Positions 1 through 12,753 of a stretch of 64,000 nucleotides of DNA are shown here, piece after piece. The notes under the pieces are model-generated. The model was not told the origin of the DNA. It saw only the letters and a list, made by a program, of their open reading frames with translations, and searched no databases. Source of the DNA: Entonaema liquescens (taxonomy: Eukaryota > Ascomycota > Sordariomycetes > Xylariales > Xylariaceae); NCBI GenBank assembly GCA_902805475.1, contig CADCSX010000023.1, forward strand, positions 4,154,001-4,218,000. The letters are read 5' to 3'. Made by a program: the position numbers and the translations under genes. Every line of letters starts with the position of its first letter. Position 1 is the first letter of the stretch.

Positions 1-1642
1 TCGTAGAGTCTTGCTACCAGCTTCCACGGCGACGACCTTAGCGCCGAGCAACCGCATTCGGAACACGTTCAATGCTTGACGACGGACATCTTCCTGTACA
101 AATTGTAAGTCGTACTGCAAGTATATTCTAGATTTTGGTAAAAGGGAAAGGAGAACTTACGGCGCCCATAAAGACTGTACATTCCATACCAAACTTGGCA
201 CAGACTGTGGCCGTTGCGACACCATGTTGTCCAGCGCCGGTCTCAGCAATAATCTTCGTTTTTCCCAACCGCCTCGCTAAGAGAAGCTGCCCTAAGGCGT
301 TATTGATCTTATGAGATCCGGTATGGTTCAAGTCTTCTCTTTAACCAGATATTAGCGCCGCCAGCGTGTTCCGTAAGACGTTCGGCTAAGTGCAGCTGGC
401 CGGGCCGGCCCATCCAGGGGTAGTAAGATCTGTATTCCTCCCAAAATTTAGGGTCGTCTTTATGGCATTGAAGCCGTCCTCTAATTGGGATAAACAGTCC
501 ATGAGTGACTCAGGTACGTATTGGCCGCCAAACTCGCCAAATCGCTCGGGGATCTTGCCATGAAGCGCAGCAAGTTGAGCTACTAAGGCAGCATCATCGT
601 GCTCCGTAATTACGCCGTTAACTGTCACGTCATCGCCGCTGGGTTCTTTGGCCGCACTAATAGCTTCGATTACGCCAACTTCTCGAGTCGTCTCCTGGGA
701 TGTCCGTCCACTCACGTTGGCGCAGTACTCCTCAACGGCTTTGGCATGGTTACCGTCACTGGCATTCTGCAAAGTCGTGACGATTTGCGAGCCTATGACG
801 ACACCATCGGCAATAGAAGCAACAGATTGGAAATGCTCTCGTGTCGATACACCAAATCCAACGGCAGCTGGCTTGTCGCCACTATACTTCTTGACTCTCT
901 CCAGTAAGTTAGGCAAGTTGGCATTGAGGGTACCTAGAGCCCCCGTCACGCCCATGCGGGATACGACGTATATAAAAGAATCGGCTAGGGCGCATAGCAG
1001 TCGCATACGGGTATCAGAAGTCGCAGGCGCGATTAAGGGTACGTATGATAAACCTCCCTTACTGCATAGCTTTCGGAAGGACACGGCCTCCTCAGGGGGA
1101 AGGTCGCAGACGATGAAGCCATTGACGCCAGCCTCTTGACAATCTCGTAGAAGCTCGTCTTCGCCGTAGCTTAACAGAGGGTTGTAGTAGCCCATCAGCA
1201 GAACGGGGGTGGTTAACCCCTTGGACCTGGCCTCACGAATCATACCGAGGGTAGACTTGATAGTAACGCCATTGGCGAGGGCAACGGTGTTTGCGGTTTG
1301 GATCGTCGGGCCGTCAGCGATCGGATCTGTGAAGGGTACGCCGAGCTCGATCACATCTGTCATTTGTTAGCCGTCATCGCTCGAGTTTATCTTAAGTCTC
1401 TGCGTATTTGCTACAACGTACCAGCACCACCCCTTTGCATTCCTACCAAGACATCCGGGGTGTCTTCGGGTTTAGGGTAACCGGCAGTGACATATGTTAC
1501 TAAGGCAGCCTATAAACGCAAAGGCAAATGCAACAGTCAGCCGAATGTACTTAGAGTAAGAAATAGAGAGAATAAATTAAATCATGAATCATACCCTCTT
1601 CTCAGCCTTGCAGCGTCTAAACGTTTGTTTAAGAGCCTCCAT
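1..1642 (-). CDS. TRP5/trp-3: Tryptophan synthase, bifunctional alpha-beta (3' end outside window)
   Basis: Catalyses the last two steps of tryptophan synthesis: indole release from indole-3-glycerol phosphate (alpha), then PLP-dependent condensation with serine (beta). Exons on the minus strand: 1642-1595, 1509-1422, 1356-161 and 93-1 (continuing off the edge); the junctions give an uninterrupted alpha domain. The alpha domain shows VIELGVPFTDPIADGP with the catalytic Glu and Asp; the beta domain begins around HGKIPERFGEFGGQYVPE and contains the PLP-lysine motif NHTGSHKINNA. About 475 of roughly 710 expected residues are present. Two frame breaks lie in the beta domain, near 458 (one G missing in a GG) and near 335-338 (two G missing from an expected GGG). 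Together they restore frame, and the protein between them matches the family in the shifted frame, so I treat them as sequence errors. Start chosen at 1642: MEALKQTF leads directly into the conserved N terminus. Confidence 0.93.
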
Positions 1643-1655
1643 GTTGGCTCAAAGC

Positions 1656-1765
1656 GAGTCAATTAATCTTGGGAGGGAAAAAAACGAGAGACAAGATGTA
1701 AATGGTAAGAATGGGATTGAGAGTTGACTCTTTATAGGAGTAGTTCGAGGTTGAGATCTGAGTCA
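1656..1765 (-). promoter_or_regulatory. Cluster of three Gcn4/Cpc1-type sites upstream of tryptophan synthase
   Basis: Within 125 bp upstream of the tryptophan synthase start there are three copies of the general-amino-acid-control core: GAGTCA at 1656-1661, TGACTC at 1725-1730 and a perfect palindromic TGAGTCA at 1759-1765. Known biology: Gcn4/CpcA/CPC1 bZIP proteins bind TGASTCA in amino-acid biosynthesis promoters. That this promoter is under cross-pathway control is inference from site number and position. Confidence 0.6.
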
Positions 1766-2520
1766 AATCGAAAGATTTTGTTGAATTCTCGAGAGGGCTA
1801 ATACCTCAAAATAAGTACCTACGTACAAGTAAGCAGTTCTATTTTTCATACCTTATACGGATATTTTTCTAAAGCGATAACCGGAGGGGTGAATCATTTC
1901 ATCCAGCTTAACCCCGCCATCCCACTACGGACACTACATTGTACCTAGGTACTATGCATGTATCTTACGTAGGATTAGGTACTTTTATCCCTGCCTGCCG
2001 CATCCCGAACGGGTGGGCCAGTCCCCTTGTAAAGGTAAAAAAAAAAAACTGCAAGGGACCAACCAGATCAATTGAATCGTAACCGCCACTCAGGTATCCG
2101 CCTAAATGAATAAAGAATATCTACCTACGCATCTACTTCACCTACGATTAAAACCACAAATAAAAAAACAGCAAAAAAACATACAACACCGGGGATTCGC
2201 TGGTCGTCACCGACCCAACTACTAATCCAGCAGTAAGTGGCTTATCTATGGGAGAGCGGACGGGATCCCGAGTTTTCCACATCTTATGGTCGTATGTGGT
2301 GGTCAATTTGTTTTGTTATAATATATACCTCCTACCATACAATCCGTACTGAACAGCACTTGTACATTTGTATAGGTAGACCAAGCTTAGGTAGCTTGTT
2401 AAGAAATTTGAATCTCGGGTTCCGAGAAAGGCCCACCACGTCAATTTGATCTAGCACAGATTTTGCTTTGAAAATATAAATTTATTCTATTAACGATGTC
2501 TCTAACACTCATAACCTACG
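1766..2520. other. Intergenic, no gene seen
   Basis: AT-leaning spacer with an A run near 2038-2048 and short TACCTA/TAGGTA motifs, including a perfect TACCTAGGTA at 1942-1951. I see no supported open reading frame here. Confidence 0.6.
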
Positions 2521-2605
2521 GGGTTCATGGCCTAATGGTAAGGCGTCAGATTTCGGTTCTGTTTCCGCTCTCTGAAGATTGCAGGTTCGATCCCTGCTGA
2601 GCTCG
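2521..2605 (+). tRNA. tRNA-Arg (anticodon TCG), with 13-nt intron
   Basis: Acceptor arm GGGTTCA at 2521-2527 pairs with TGAGCTC at 2598-2604; discriminator G at 2605. The D arm is GGCC..TAATGGTAA..GGC, the anticodon stem TCAGA pairs with TCTGA, and the T arm GCAGG-TTCGATC-CCTGC spans 2581-2597. The anticodon loop reads TT-TCG-G, followed by a 13-nt insert (TTCTGTTTCCGCT) at the canonical position 37/38. Overall it closely resembles fungal tRNA-Arg(TCG). A run of six T at 2620-2625 is a good RNA polymerase III terminator. Confidence 0.9.
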
Positions 2606-3153
2606 TCTCTATTAGGTACTTTTTTGTTCGTCTTCTGTCAGTCTATTTTACTATTAACTAACTATACCATTCCCAAGTTGTGTTGAGTCCTTTTCTAGAT
2701 TTCCTCCACCACGCTACTTTCTATGCAATCGTGACACTGACTCATGTGAGGTGTATCAACTAAATCTAATAAAATTTCTATCGTACATTTAGAGTGTTAA
2801 GCCAATCAAGGACAGTCTTGTAAGAGAATGTGGAAGGCAATAAAAATACCTAACCTAATGACAATACCTAGGTACCGAAGTAAACCCGCTTTCAACGCGG
2901 ATGGCCCTCTCTTATGTAAATATAGAAGTTAGTTATATGCATACCTATATATGCATTAGTTACATACCTACTTTCCATGTAAATTCATCCGTGATCTTTC
3001 ACTTTTGTCATATAACTAGTTGATCTCATCATCTAACCTAGTCTACTTACATATACAACTTTAGCAATAAAATTCTTCGAGATACTAACCATCTTCTACA
3101 AACCCAAGATAACAGAAACAAAAGAGAGGTAGCAAAGTCGGGGTACTCTTGCG
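2606..3153. other. Intergenic spacer between tRNA-Arg and SDHAF4
   Basis: Contains the pol III terminator T run (2620-2625), a TACCTAGGTA copy at 2865-2874, and AT-rich sequence with ATGCAT/ACCTAT repeats that presumably includes the SDHAF4 promoter and leader. No gene seen. Confidence 0.6.
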
Positions 3154-3653
3154 ATGGCGTCCCGTCTCATCCGCTTCACGCAAAGCATCCATTCCTACAC
3201 ATGCAGGCTCACGCTCACACACCCGCAAACCTCCCGCCTCCAAGCAGCAGCGCTTCTTCCTCTACGACATCAACGTCAAGCTTCCAACGGCTCTAATCCC
3301 TTCCAATCTATGCCTTCACCACCTCGACTACCACCCGATCAGCAGGCTGAATTCGAACGACTACAGCGCACCGCCAATACTCAAGAAGGGTTCAACCCAA
3401 CTTCATCCCCGGACTTCAGCTCTCCCGTCGCTCCAAGCCCTTCCACTACAACCGCTTCCTCCTCGGCTGCAGATCAGAGCGCATCGGCCATAGAAGACGA
3501 CTTCGCATCTGTGCCGCTTCGCAAGGGTGCGCCGCCCGAGTTCGAGGGTGAAATCAACCCGAAGACGGGAGAGGTCGGCGGGCCCAAGAATGAGCCCCTG
3601 CGCTGGGGACCGGCCGGCGATTACAGCTTTAACGGACGGGTTACGGACTTTAA
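3154..3653 (+). CDS. SDH8: Succinate dehydrogenase assembly factor 4 (SDHAF4/Sdh8, DUF1674)
   Basis: Mitochondrial assembly factor that binds flavinated Sdh1 and helps assemble complex II. The N terminus is Arg/Ser/Thr-rich without acidic residues (MASRLIRFTQSIHSYT), as in a matrix targeting peptide. A low-complexity Ser/Pro/Thr middle precedes the diagnostic C-terminal block with NPKTGEVGGPKNEPLRWG and a terminal NGRVTDF. Family members end at this Asp-Phe. Here TTT at 3649-3651 is followed by AAG, so the raw frame would run to 3765 and add a non-conserved tail. One extra T in the run would place TAA directly after Phe. I therefore end the gene at 3653 (166 residues) and regard the longer 203-residue reading as an artefact of a missing base. 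Confidence 0.85.
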
Positions 3654-4583
3654 GGCCTCTTTTCATTGGAGGTTTATGCGTCTGTGTGCGGCCCGAGTCC
3701 GATTTCCGGTCCCGGCCCCTTGTGCCATCCGTGTGATATCGGCCACATCATACCGACCACACTGATTGGATCTCTAGGAAAAGTCACCAGAGCAGAAAAG
3801 TACAATAGGAAACCAGAGCAGGACGACCTTTCTCTACTAGCTACTAACGCGGCTTATAAAGATGAAAGAGAACAGCATTCTACGTACACGTCTACCTATG
3901 ATTGATCAGCGTCACCACATCCATGCGGATCATTTGTTTCGATTACAGCTAAGTTCAGTGGCTTAACGTGTATCTTAATAAGATACAAGATATTAGGATA
4001 TGGCCCTGGGCTATATAATCATTTGGATTGTTTGACTGGCAAGAGATGGTGGTAGAATCAACAGACCGGTTGGACGTGGGGATGACATGGAAGTGAAAAT
4101 AACAGACCACTTGATATTAACGAGTTAAACTAATATTTCGTAGGAACCAAAGTATTTGACTTGGACATAATTCAACCATATCTAACCTTGAAATATGATT
4201 ATGTCTCTATTTAAACGTAGCATACGTGTAATGTATCATAGTCTATCAGGATGTGGTAGTTAACAGTTAAAGTGATTCATTGTTATTGAAGTACGACATT
4301 AAACGGCTGTATTTTCTATTGCGGTACACTTTTCTTGCTCAGAACTCCGCGCTATGCTGTATGGGTACCCAGGTAAAAATAGAAGCAACAACAGCCAGAT
4401 AAATGCCTAAGGCACCTCAAAAAACGACAAGAGCGCGGAACGTAAAAAAAAGAGCAGCGCTATGTCGGACTCTCTACTATACGTATCATTGGCTTCAGCG
4501 TCAAACATGTGTCCGCGTAATAGTCGCTAATATAAATCCTGTTACCCTCATACCCCAAGTGTCGATATAGCCCGAGCTCGACA
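3654..4583. other. Convergent intergenic region
   Basis: Lies between the 3' ends of SDHAF4 (plus) and RXT3 (minus). AT-rich from about 3900; no supported gene, RNA or repeat seen. It presumably holds both 3' UTRs. Confidence 0.55.
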
Positions 4584-7500
4584 CTACGTAGAAGCACTCA
4601 TGAGTTCGCCCGATCTACGTTTTCCCGCTTCTTCCTCAGCATCAGCATTCGTGATAGCATCTGTCGTCTTTGCGCTTTGGTCCTCCGCCGGTCGATTCTT
4701 TTCCCTGGCCTCGCCGTCCAGACCCAGATTCGTATCTACACCAGCTTTCTCTTGTCCCGATGCGAGGATGTCACCACTGAGCGCAGCCGCAGGCCGGTTC
4801 TCTTTATTGCCGTCTCTGCTGCCGTCGGTCCCCCTCCCGATACCTTTGTCTCTGCCGGCACTAGAATCTCTCGATACGGCCGTCTTACTAAGTATCCCCT
4901 TTTCTCCTATATCCAGCACTTGGCTCCGGTTTACTTCGCTCATGGCTTTTCTGATTCGTTCCCTACGCGCCTTGCCGCGAAGCCTGCTTTGTGGCGCCGC
5001 ACCGTCCACCCAGCGTACGCTTAGGATCATAAAGCTAATCCCATCGTGGATCGATTTACGTCCATTATAGGTCCCACCAAACTCTCGGCTCTGGATGCCG
5101 AAACGTGTTGAGCTACTGTATTTTTCAAGAGCGGGCAGAACAAGAAGAGTCACATGCAAGTCGCGGTCAGCAGGTACCCGAACGGGACCCGAGGCTGGAG
5201 GCGAAGTTAATACCTCGAGGTGTTGCTCAGCAGGTATCGCGCGTTGCTTTTTCGAAGTCGTAGGCTTATAGAGATCAAGCAGGTCGATATCTACATCTTC
5301 ACCCATTCGCCTCGAATCCACCCAGCATGAATACATGCAGCAACAATATCAGAATCATCCGTATAAATATCCGTGCCCCAGACGGCTCGGCGGGAGGTAA
5401 TCTCCTCGCGAGCAGACGGGCTAAGGTGTATACGGGGAATCTTTACTGTCAGCGTAGAGTTTTCGTTGCCCTTGATCAAATCCATGGGCAAGGGGCGCGG
5501 GTTAGACACATAACCAAATTTAGCATGGGACGCCTCTAGCTTCGTGGGCTTCAGGGTTACCTGGTAAACGACGTCGCCCAGGTGCTTTCGCGGCCGATCT
5601 GAGATGCTATCAAGCACCGCTTGAGACGAGATCTTATGTTTCGGTTTCGGGATAATAGTCGATCCAGGTGCTGCCGTCTTCGAAGACGGAGCTGGCGCTG
5701 ACCTCGGAGGTTGGTGGTGATGAGTGAGGGCAGCGAAATCTTTGCGTGTGGGAGAAGGTACAGGCGTGTTAGTTTTAAGGCTTTTGTGCTGTCCATTTGC
5801 CCCTTGAAGGGGCGAAGGGGCTCTTTCCGGTCCATGATGATGGTGGTGATGATGACTAAAGAATATTACAATGAATATCGGTTGAAGCGCATGAGTATGA
5901 GAGTTTGTGACTTACTGGTGATGGTGGTGGTGAGCGTGAGTTTTGGGACGCTTAGCTCGGCCAACTGGCGTGGCTCTGCCGTTGCTATCATCATCGCCTT
6001 TACTATCATCATCTTTAGCTTTCCTTCGCTTGCCTCTCGGTTTCGCAGGGCCATCCACGGGTATTTCATGACTAGGGTGCTCCTCATCACGTCGAGGAGG
6101 ACCTGCATTTGAGAAATGGGGTTGCACGCCAGATGGCACTGGGCTAGAGACACCGATACCGCGAACACCGCTTCCTATGCCGGAGAACATGCGGCCGAAT
6201 TCGCTCTTGATCCCAGGCTCACCAGCAGGGCCCTGTAACTGAGGTTGCGCTCCTTGAACGGCTTGCGGCAGCGGAGAGACTCGTCCTTTGCGATTAATCT
6301 CTTGGATACCGAGGAAAGCTCTCTGATGTCCGGTTGGAGCGGGGCCATCATCCTGAGGACGCGGTCGACCCACTTCGAACACCGAGCCTGGCCCGCCATT
6401 ATACACGACCGAGGGTGGAGGGGGGACCTCTTCGGCTGGCCTGCCCCTATGAGTCGCGGGCGGTGGCGGTTGCTGTTGGGGATGGGCCTGAATAAAACGA
6501 TGCCTATCAGGCGACTCAAAAGGATGCGTAGGTTGTGGACCTGGCTGGCTTACGGGTATCACGTGGGGAGGCGGGCCCGTAGCTGGGAAACGTTCATGAG
6601 GAGGTTGCGTGAAAGCGGGATGCGCCCCATACGGCGCTGCTGTAGTCGATGGGAATTCGTTTGGTCGCGGGCCGGAGTATGGCTGATTATACGGCTCTCT
6701 CGGTGGCCCTTGATCATATCCAGGCCGTTGCCAGGCCGCTGCCTCTCGAGGGTCTGGTCTTCCATACGGCGGTTGTCGCGAAAGCGCCTGAGGACCGAGT
6801 TCAGCAGGATGTTGACCATGTGGGCGGCTCGGGTCAGATGTAGTTCTTTCTCTTCTAGCTCTTTCACGCATTTCCATTTCTCTATCTCTTTCCCTTTCCC
6901 TCTCCCTTTCCCTTTCCCTTTCTCGCTCTCTCTCCATCTCCCGCTCCCTATTCGCTGCGAATGCGCGCTGTTCTTCATAGTGTATTCTTTCCCTCTCTCT
7001 CCGCTCTCTCTCTTGGAATTCTGCTTCTCGATCCGCAGCAAATCGACGCTGTTCCTCGTATGGCATAGCTCGAGGCTGTCGTTCCGGATCATACCCCGCC
7101 GGACCAGGAGGTCGCGTCTCTTCCCGTCTACCATAAACGGGTTCTCCTGGGAGTGGGCCCCTCCCCACATCTGCAGGTCTCGGAGGCATACCATGATAAG
7201 ACCTTGGTTGGCTACTTGGTCTGGGAGGTAAATTAGCGGCAGAGATCCGACCCGGTTGCTCTCTTCTCTCATCGGCCGGCGGCATTGGTGGACCACGTGG
7301 TGGATACGCCTGAGGGGTGTTATATCGGGATAACTCAGGAGTTCCATATATGCCCTGTGGTGGCGATCCGATTGCAGCACCCCTAGGATCTCTCGCGTCA
7401 AATGGCCTACCTTGATCTGGCGTTTGGGGTCTTCTATTATAAGCGGCGTATTCATTTGCAGGCTGCATTCTGGGCGACGCGTGAACTGGCGCAGCATACA

Positions 7501-8125
7501 CGGGGCCCGAAACGGCAGAAGTCGTGACTGGAGGCTGAAAGGAAGCCGGATGGCCGGGGGTTGGTTCACGAGAAGCTGGAGGGGGGCCTCCCAGCATCGA
7601 TGATATCGACATGCTCCCTCCCGTACTTCCCGTTCGCGGTATTGAGTTGAGCGCAGGAAGCTCGCGAGCGGAAGGGAAAGCGCCCGGAGGACCGAGACTC
7701 ACCGGCGGAGCTCTTGGTGCGGGTGGACCGCTGTAATGACCCATTTGGTGCGGATGGGGTATTGGAGGCGGCTGTTGATTCGGATGCTGAGGAGGCGAAG
7801 GAGGAGGCATATTCCGTGTCAGAGAAGCATTAATAGATGACGAACTTTGGTGTCGCGAATGAGTAGGTGTGGGATGCGACGGGGGTTCTGACGCATAAGC
7901 TGGTGGTCTCTGTTGCGAGTAGAAGGGGCTTGTATCTGATGGACGTCGCTGATGTTCGTACGCGGTTGGACCTGCAGATACGGTATTTGACGGGTGAAAT
8001 GGCGAAGTTGTCGTTACTGCTGAAGCCGAATTCGAGGCGGGCGGGAAAGGTGATCGGCCGTAGACTGGTGGTGATGCGGCATTACGAGCAAAGGGGAGTT
8101 GTGGTGGCGGTTGTCTTGAATCCAT
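4584..8125 (-). CDS. RXT3: Rxt3, subunit of Rpd3L histone deacetylase complex
   Basis: Transcriptional co-repressor subunit acting in the nucleus. Two exons, 8125-5916 and 5855-4584, joined by a 60-nt intron (GTAAGT..TTTAG), give about 1160 residues. Residues 1-~370 are Pro/Ser/Gln-rich and disordered. A highly charged Arg-Glu repeat follows near residue 400 (encoded by the CT-rich plus-strand tract at 6860-7020), then KPRGKRRKAKDDD and a run of 12 His whose codons straddle the intron. The Rxt3 domain is in exon 2, from LDSISDRPRKHLGDVVYQV through YTDDSDIVAACIHAGWIRGEW to FGGTYNGRKSIHDGISFMILSVRWVDG in separate stretches. A frame break at 5302-5304 (CCC on the plus strand, expected CCCC) lies between GEW and GEDVDIDLLDLYKP; adding one base joins the domain. 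The C terminus is low-complexity and ends at 4584. Confidence 0.88.
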
Positions 8126-11100
8126 GGCCGCCTAACGGCTTTTTTTTTTCGGCCTACCTAGTGCTTAGGTAGGTATGGGGATGATGCGGTAGGATAGGCA
8201 CGTTAGGTAGGGTGAGCTAAGAAACCAGCAACAGTAACAACACCGGATCCAAAACACCTTCGGTTATTCTCCGTCGCGAAAGGGGTGAATAAATAAAGCA
8301 ACGATTTCCGAGCTCTCTTCTCTACTTCTTCTCGCTGCTGCTGCTACTACCGACGTGTATCTTCGATTTAGAGCGCGCCTCTCTCATAAGGATGTATAAA
8401 ATAGATCCAGGAGAGGAACAAGGTAAAAGGATGACGACGTCGACGCGAAATGGTGTTTCTTCCTTTTCGGTTTTTTTTTTGGCTCTCGGCAAGAGAGTAG
8501 TAAGGTTGAGACAGAACGGGTAAATCAAAGTAGCGCAGGAGCCCGAAAAAAAAAACACACAAAAGATTCTCACTTGACCTGACAATCTAAGGAAGCACAG
8601 TCTCACACAAACCCATACAACAGGTACACAAGCGCGCAGTGCACAGCTTTGTGGTGCTTCTTTTTTTCGCTAGACCTTCCTTGAACTGCTTGGTTCAGTA
8701 AAACCCCCCTTGGGACCTTGGTTGGTTGAGCTGGGGGCTGTATGGCAGCCCAGCTTTCATCGACAAGGGTTCGGATTGTTTAGATTTGCTTCAGAGCTTT
8801 ACGCAAAAGGGTGTGAATGGGGGCGGGAGCTTGTGAGTTGTGCGCCCAGGACAAGTGTGAGGTGCTCCACTAACATGCATCCACCCTTGTACGCCTTTTT
8901 ATATCCTGGTCGAATCCACAAGCACCCACTTGCCAAGTACGCGGCTATCCGCACACCAAAACTATGTACTATGTACACGGCTCCCCTCTCTTGTACCTTG
9001 CGGGTCAATATGTCGAGGAAACATAGAATCCGGGATTTCCATATGGCTCGTAAATTTGTTGTTGAGTCCTGGCCTGAGGGTTCCGTCAGATGGGCGAACC
9101 CTTTTTATATTAAAGGACTGAATCGTTGTCAAAGCTAGATGTCTAGTCGAACTGGTCGAGCGGTTATCGAATTTGGCTTAAACCTTCGTTTGACCGCAAC
9201 TGTGCACGTATGGAAACTTTGGACCTAGGCCAAGGGGGACTGGGGACCAGGGACCTGAATCAGTGCTCTACCAGAAACGGTTAGTATGGTTGACGGCTGG
9301 GTCACGCCAAAGAAAATAATTAAGTGGAGGGGAAATCAACGAAGACGATCACGATGACGATTGATTCGAGAGACAAGATGTATACCTACGTAGACGTACG
9401 TGATTATGTACATAAAAGTTGACGAGCCCTTATAGCAATCCCTAATAGATAATCGATCAGCCATCTGTTTTTAAATTGTTGTCTTTCGATCTCATCTATC
9501 TAGATGGTTACGGCACTCCTAACCCTAGTAAGCTTTCAGCAAGCTCGACGAAATCAGTAAATGCCGGCAGGTATTAATGTAGAAGACAAAAGTCATATAC
9601 AATAGCAGCGCTTTCTTTTCTTTTATTTTTCTTTTATTTTTTATCGAGATGTTTAAATACCCCGAGCGACCCCAAGAGGCCTAGTAGGCCCACATGAATC
9701 AGTGAGGTGACGGTGGTAATACTGACGGCTTGTTGGTCGGTACTATATGAGATGAAAGATATTGGATACAGTCAGCAAAACTAAGCTCTTCTAACTCTCT
9801 CCTCACTTGGAGAATCTCTACTCTGTAATGATTGAATATATATATTCTGGCTGATACGTAGGTACATATGCATTTGTGTACCTAATATATTACCAAGGTA
9901 TGTTTGCGGGCGGGTGTACGACGTTGCGATAGAGTCACTCCCGCGCTCTACCTTGCTGGAGATTGCTGTCAGTAGACGATGGGGCTTCCGACCTTGCATC
10001 ATGCATTACTGCCGTCACCAGTAACCCATCAAAAACCCATCGTCGTCTTATTTCATAGGCGGCGCAGTGGGGTAAAAGGCTGCCAACTACAGACCATGTA
10101 CTATAGTAAGAACAGTGTTACGAAGGGGAGTATGAGAAAAGGGTTATACGTCAGGTACTTTGTAAAAACGTTCGAAAAAGGTTGTATGAGATATGAGAGG
10201 GAAAAGGAAAGATTAGAATATAGATTCGCCTAATGCGGTATTGTATCGATCGACTGGACAGGAACAAGCAACAGGAACAGGTAGGAGTACCTGGCCCCGG
10301 GACAGTTGCCAGCTAGATGAATGTTTACCTAAAGTTAGGGTATGTCCATGCATTAACTTTACTAGATCATGCATGTACCTAGGTATACGTGCATACATTC
10401 GGTACATCACTTGACGTACAAAAAGGGGACCTACCTCTGACGTTGAAGCACCAGGTACATTTTTTTTTTTTTTTCATTTTGTAGATATAAATGTAAACGC
10501 GCATATAAATAAGGTATCTACATTGTAATACTCGAGATCAACGCTTCTATATATACGTAGGTACATATGCTTTAAATTCACCCGTCCCATCCTTTCTTCC
10601 TATCATGGATATTCTCCAACAGATGAGGAGAAAAAAAAAGACAAAGAAAAAAAAAACCTCCATTACCTCCGCACTTTTTACCATCCGCAAACCATTCGCG
10701 GGACTTGATGCGTGCAGGGATCCGATAAATAGTTTGCAGCTAATCCCTGTCATTTTAGTCTTGCCAGCACATCCAGATCATGGAAATATGGTCTTAAAAG
10801 TTGCTTGCAAGTTCCTTGTTGCTTTTTAGCATTGCACCGAGGTTCTGTACATATTCGGTACCCGTAAACCTCCCGCGAAAGCCTGTCATTCTTCTCCTTT
10901 ATCATATACAAATCTGCAGTCGCACCGCCAGTACAATTCTATGCGATGCAATTATAGCATCACAATTGAGGTAATGTAAACACAACTTACGCTTGCACAA
11001 AATATTTTACCAGAAAACCTAGATTCGTACCGACAGGAACAAGTGTCTTGCATCTCTTTATTCTCCATCTTTCACCTCTCTCTATCTTGACCGACTTTCC

Positions 11101-12753
11101 TCGACGACAACTGTTATCCAGTCCCTGTCAATCAAGACGGTCCCCCTCTGCAGAATGCGGTCATCAGACCTTATAAATCTACACAATTTATGCGGTGCCA
11201 CGCATAGCAGCCATCAGTGTCTCATAGCTGCAGTCATAACCGTAGTGGTAACTGGGTATAGCCTAGGAGGCTTCAGATTGCCGATAAATATAGTGATATC
11301 TTTTTGTACTCAAACTTGAGCAATCCGCGTCTATTTTAATACCACATGGATTTCCTTGTCTTCGGAGTGCTAGCAGCCTTTTATCACGACGTAATAAATT
11401 AGGAAGTCAGGGTACAAGTATATAGTAGGAACAAGTCTCGGTAGAGTTGGGCCAGCCCAGGCAGAAAAGTCCAGGCAGAAACGCACGGCTGCATGGCGAT
11501 GTAACAGTAGACCCGTGCCACATTACTAAATCTAGCATTCGGCAGCCTTACATCGAGTTCAAGCGGATTATATGCGTCAAAGCTCCTCGCTCCTCGGCGT
11601 TGAGAACCATCTTTGAGACGGTTGCCTGCTTACAACAAATGGATAGAAGTAGAGTTGCCCCGAAGTAGAGTTCGTAGTAAAGTTGAACAGATCGCAGGGA
11701 CAACCTAATCTACCTAGGTACCTATCTACATCCCGATTTCTCACGATTATACGTATTTCTTAAAGCAGAAAGGGTAAGCATATTCCATGGTCAAGCACAG
11801 GCATATGAATAAGATTACTGCCATGATGACAAGAGCTTTTATTAAAGATTAAGAAAAAGTAACGAGTGAACTCCCATCTATATCTCCCAGGCATAGTCAA
11901 AGAGTGTCACCAATGCCTAGCCCTCAGTTTATCCCCCAAAACTCATCCTCATAAGCGTAATTCATGTCTTCATAGACGTGTAGGTATTAACAGCATAATG
12001 ATAATTCCCTACATGACGGAGCAGCCACCCGAACTAGAACCTTCAGATGTGTGGAGGCCACTGTCGGTATCGCTGAAGTCAAAAAGCCCCTTGCTGTGAG
12101 TTGCAGGCTTCTTTGTAATCCTAGTGTTCTTCATGCTTGCCATTGTTGATATTTGGTTTTAAGATGTTTGATCTTTTTTAGAATATTGAAGTGTTGATAT
12201 TGAATTGGTTTGTATTGTAGTTGGGTTGTTGTCTTGTTAATCGACGAGAACATTTGGGCGGTCTCACTGGATTTTATACTTTGAGATCCGCACGAATTTC
12301 AAGCTATCCTCACGAGATTTTCCCTTAAACATTCTTTAAAGCTAGTTCATCTTTGAATTGGGTGGCGGGAAGGGTCGCTTGACCTAACTTCCTCATACGC
12401 CTTTGTCATTTCCATAATGGCACCCACCGCCTGCTTTGCGTCCAAACCTATAAAGGCATTAAACCGAACAAAGCATTAGCTTTTGACCTACATGGGTAGT
12501 CAAACTACCCCTTCAGGCCATGGATAATAGGGTATTGTTTTACTTGTCTTCTATTAATAAACTCCTCTTAGTTTGACCTAGGTATAACAAAGCAGTGTAG
12601 AGCTAACGCATTAGCATTTTGGCTTTACTCACGTACAGTCTTGCAATAACTAGGACATTTCAAAGTGAAATTTATCTGTAGGCTGATATCTGGGCATTAT
12701 TAGCCTTTCACGTTGAGGTATCTTGAAAGGTTTGATGTTTGAGTTGTTCCCAC
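8126..12753. other. 4.6-kb gene-poor region
   Basis: Begins with the RXT3 promoter and leader side. I find no frame with recognisable protein character; the longest reading frame (8710-9138) has no domain and no supporting splice context. It holds homopolymer tracts (T run near 10459-10474, A-rich tract near 10629-10657) and TACCTAGGTA copies at 10376-10385 and 11711-11720. A non-coding RNA cannot be excluded from sequence alone. Confidence 0.5.

Noticed and set aside
648..1139. Long plus-strand frame opposite tryptophan synthase
   Set aside because: Antisense shadow of a clearly conserved minus-strand gene; no family resemblance.
5291..5617. Programmed ribosomal frameshifting in RXT3 and the other broken genes
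   Set aside because: The breaks are at unrelated homopolymers in many genes, always in the deletion direction, with no shared slippery-site plus structure pattern; a missing base is simpler.
6245..7231. 328-codon plus-strand frame
   Set aside because: Antisense to the disordered, repeat-rich part of RXT3; composition mirrors the Arg-Glu repeats read backwards.
8710..9138. 142-codon plus-strand frame
   Set aside because: No domain, signal or splice support, and it lies in a long gene-poor spacer.
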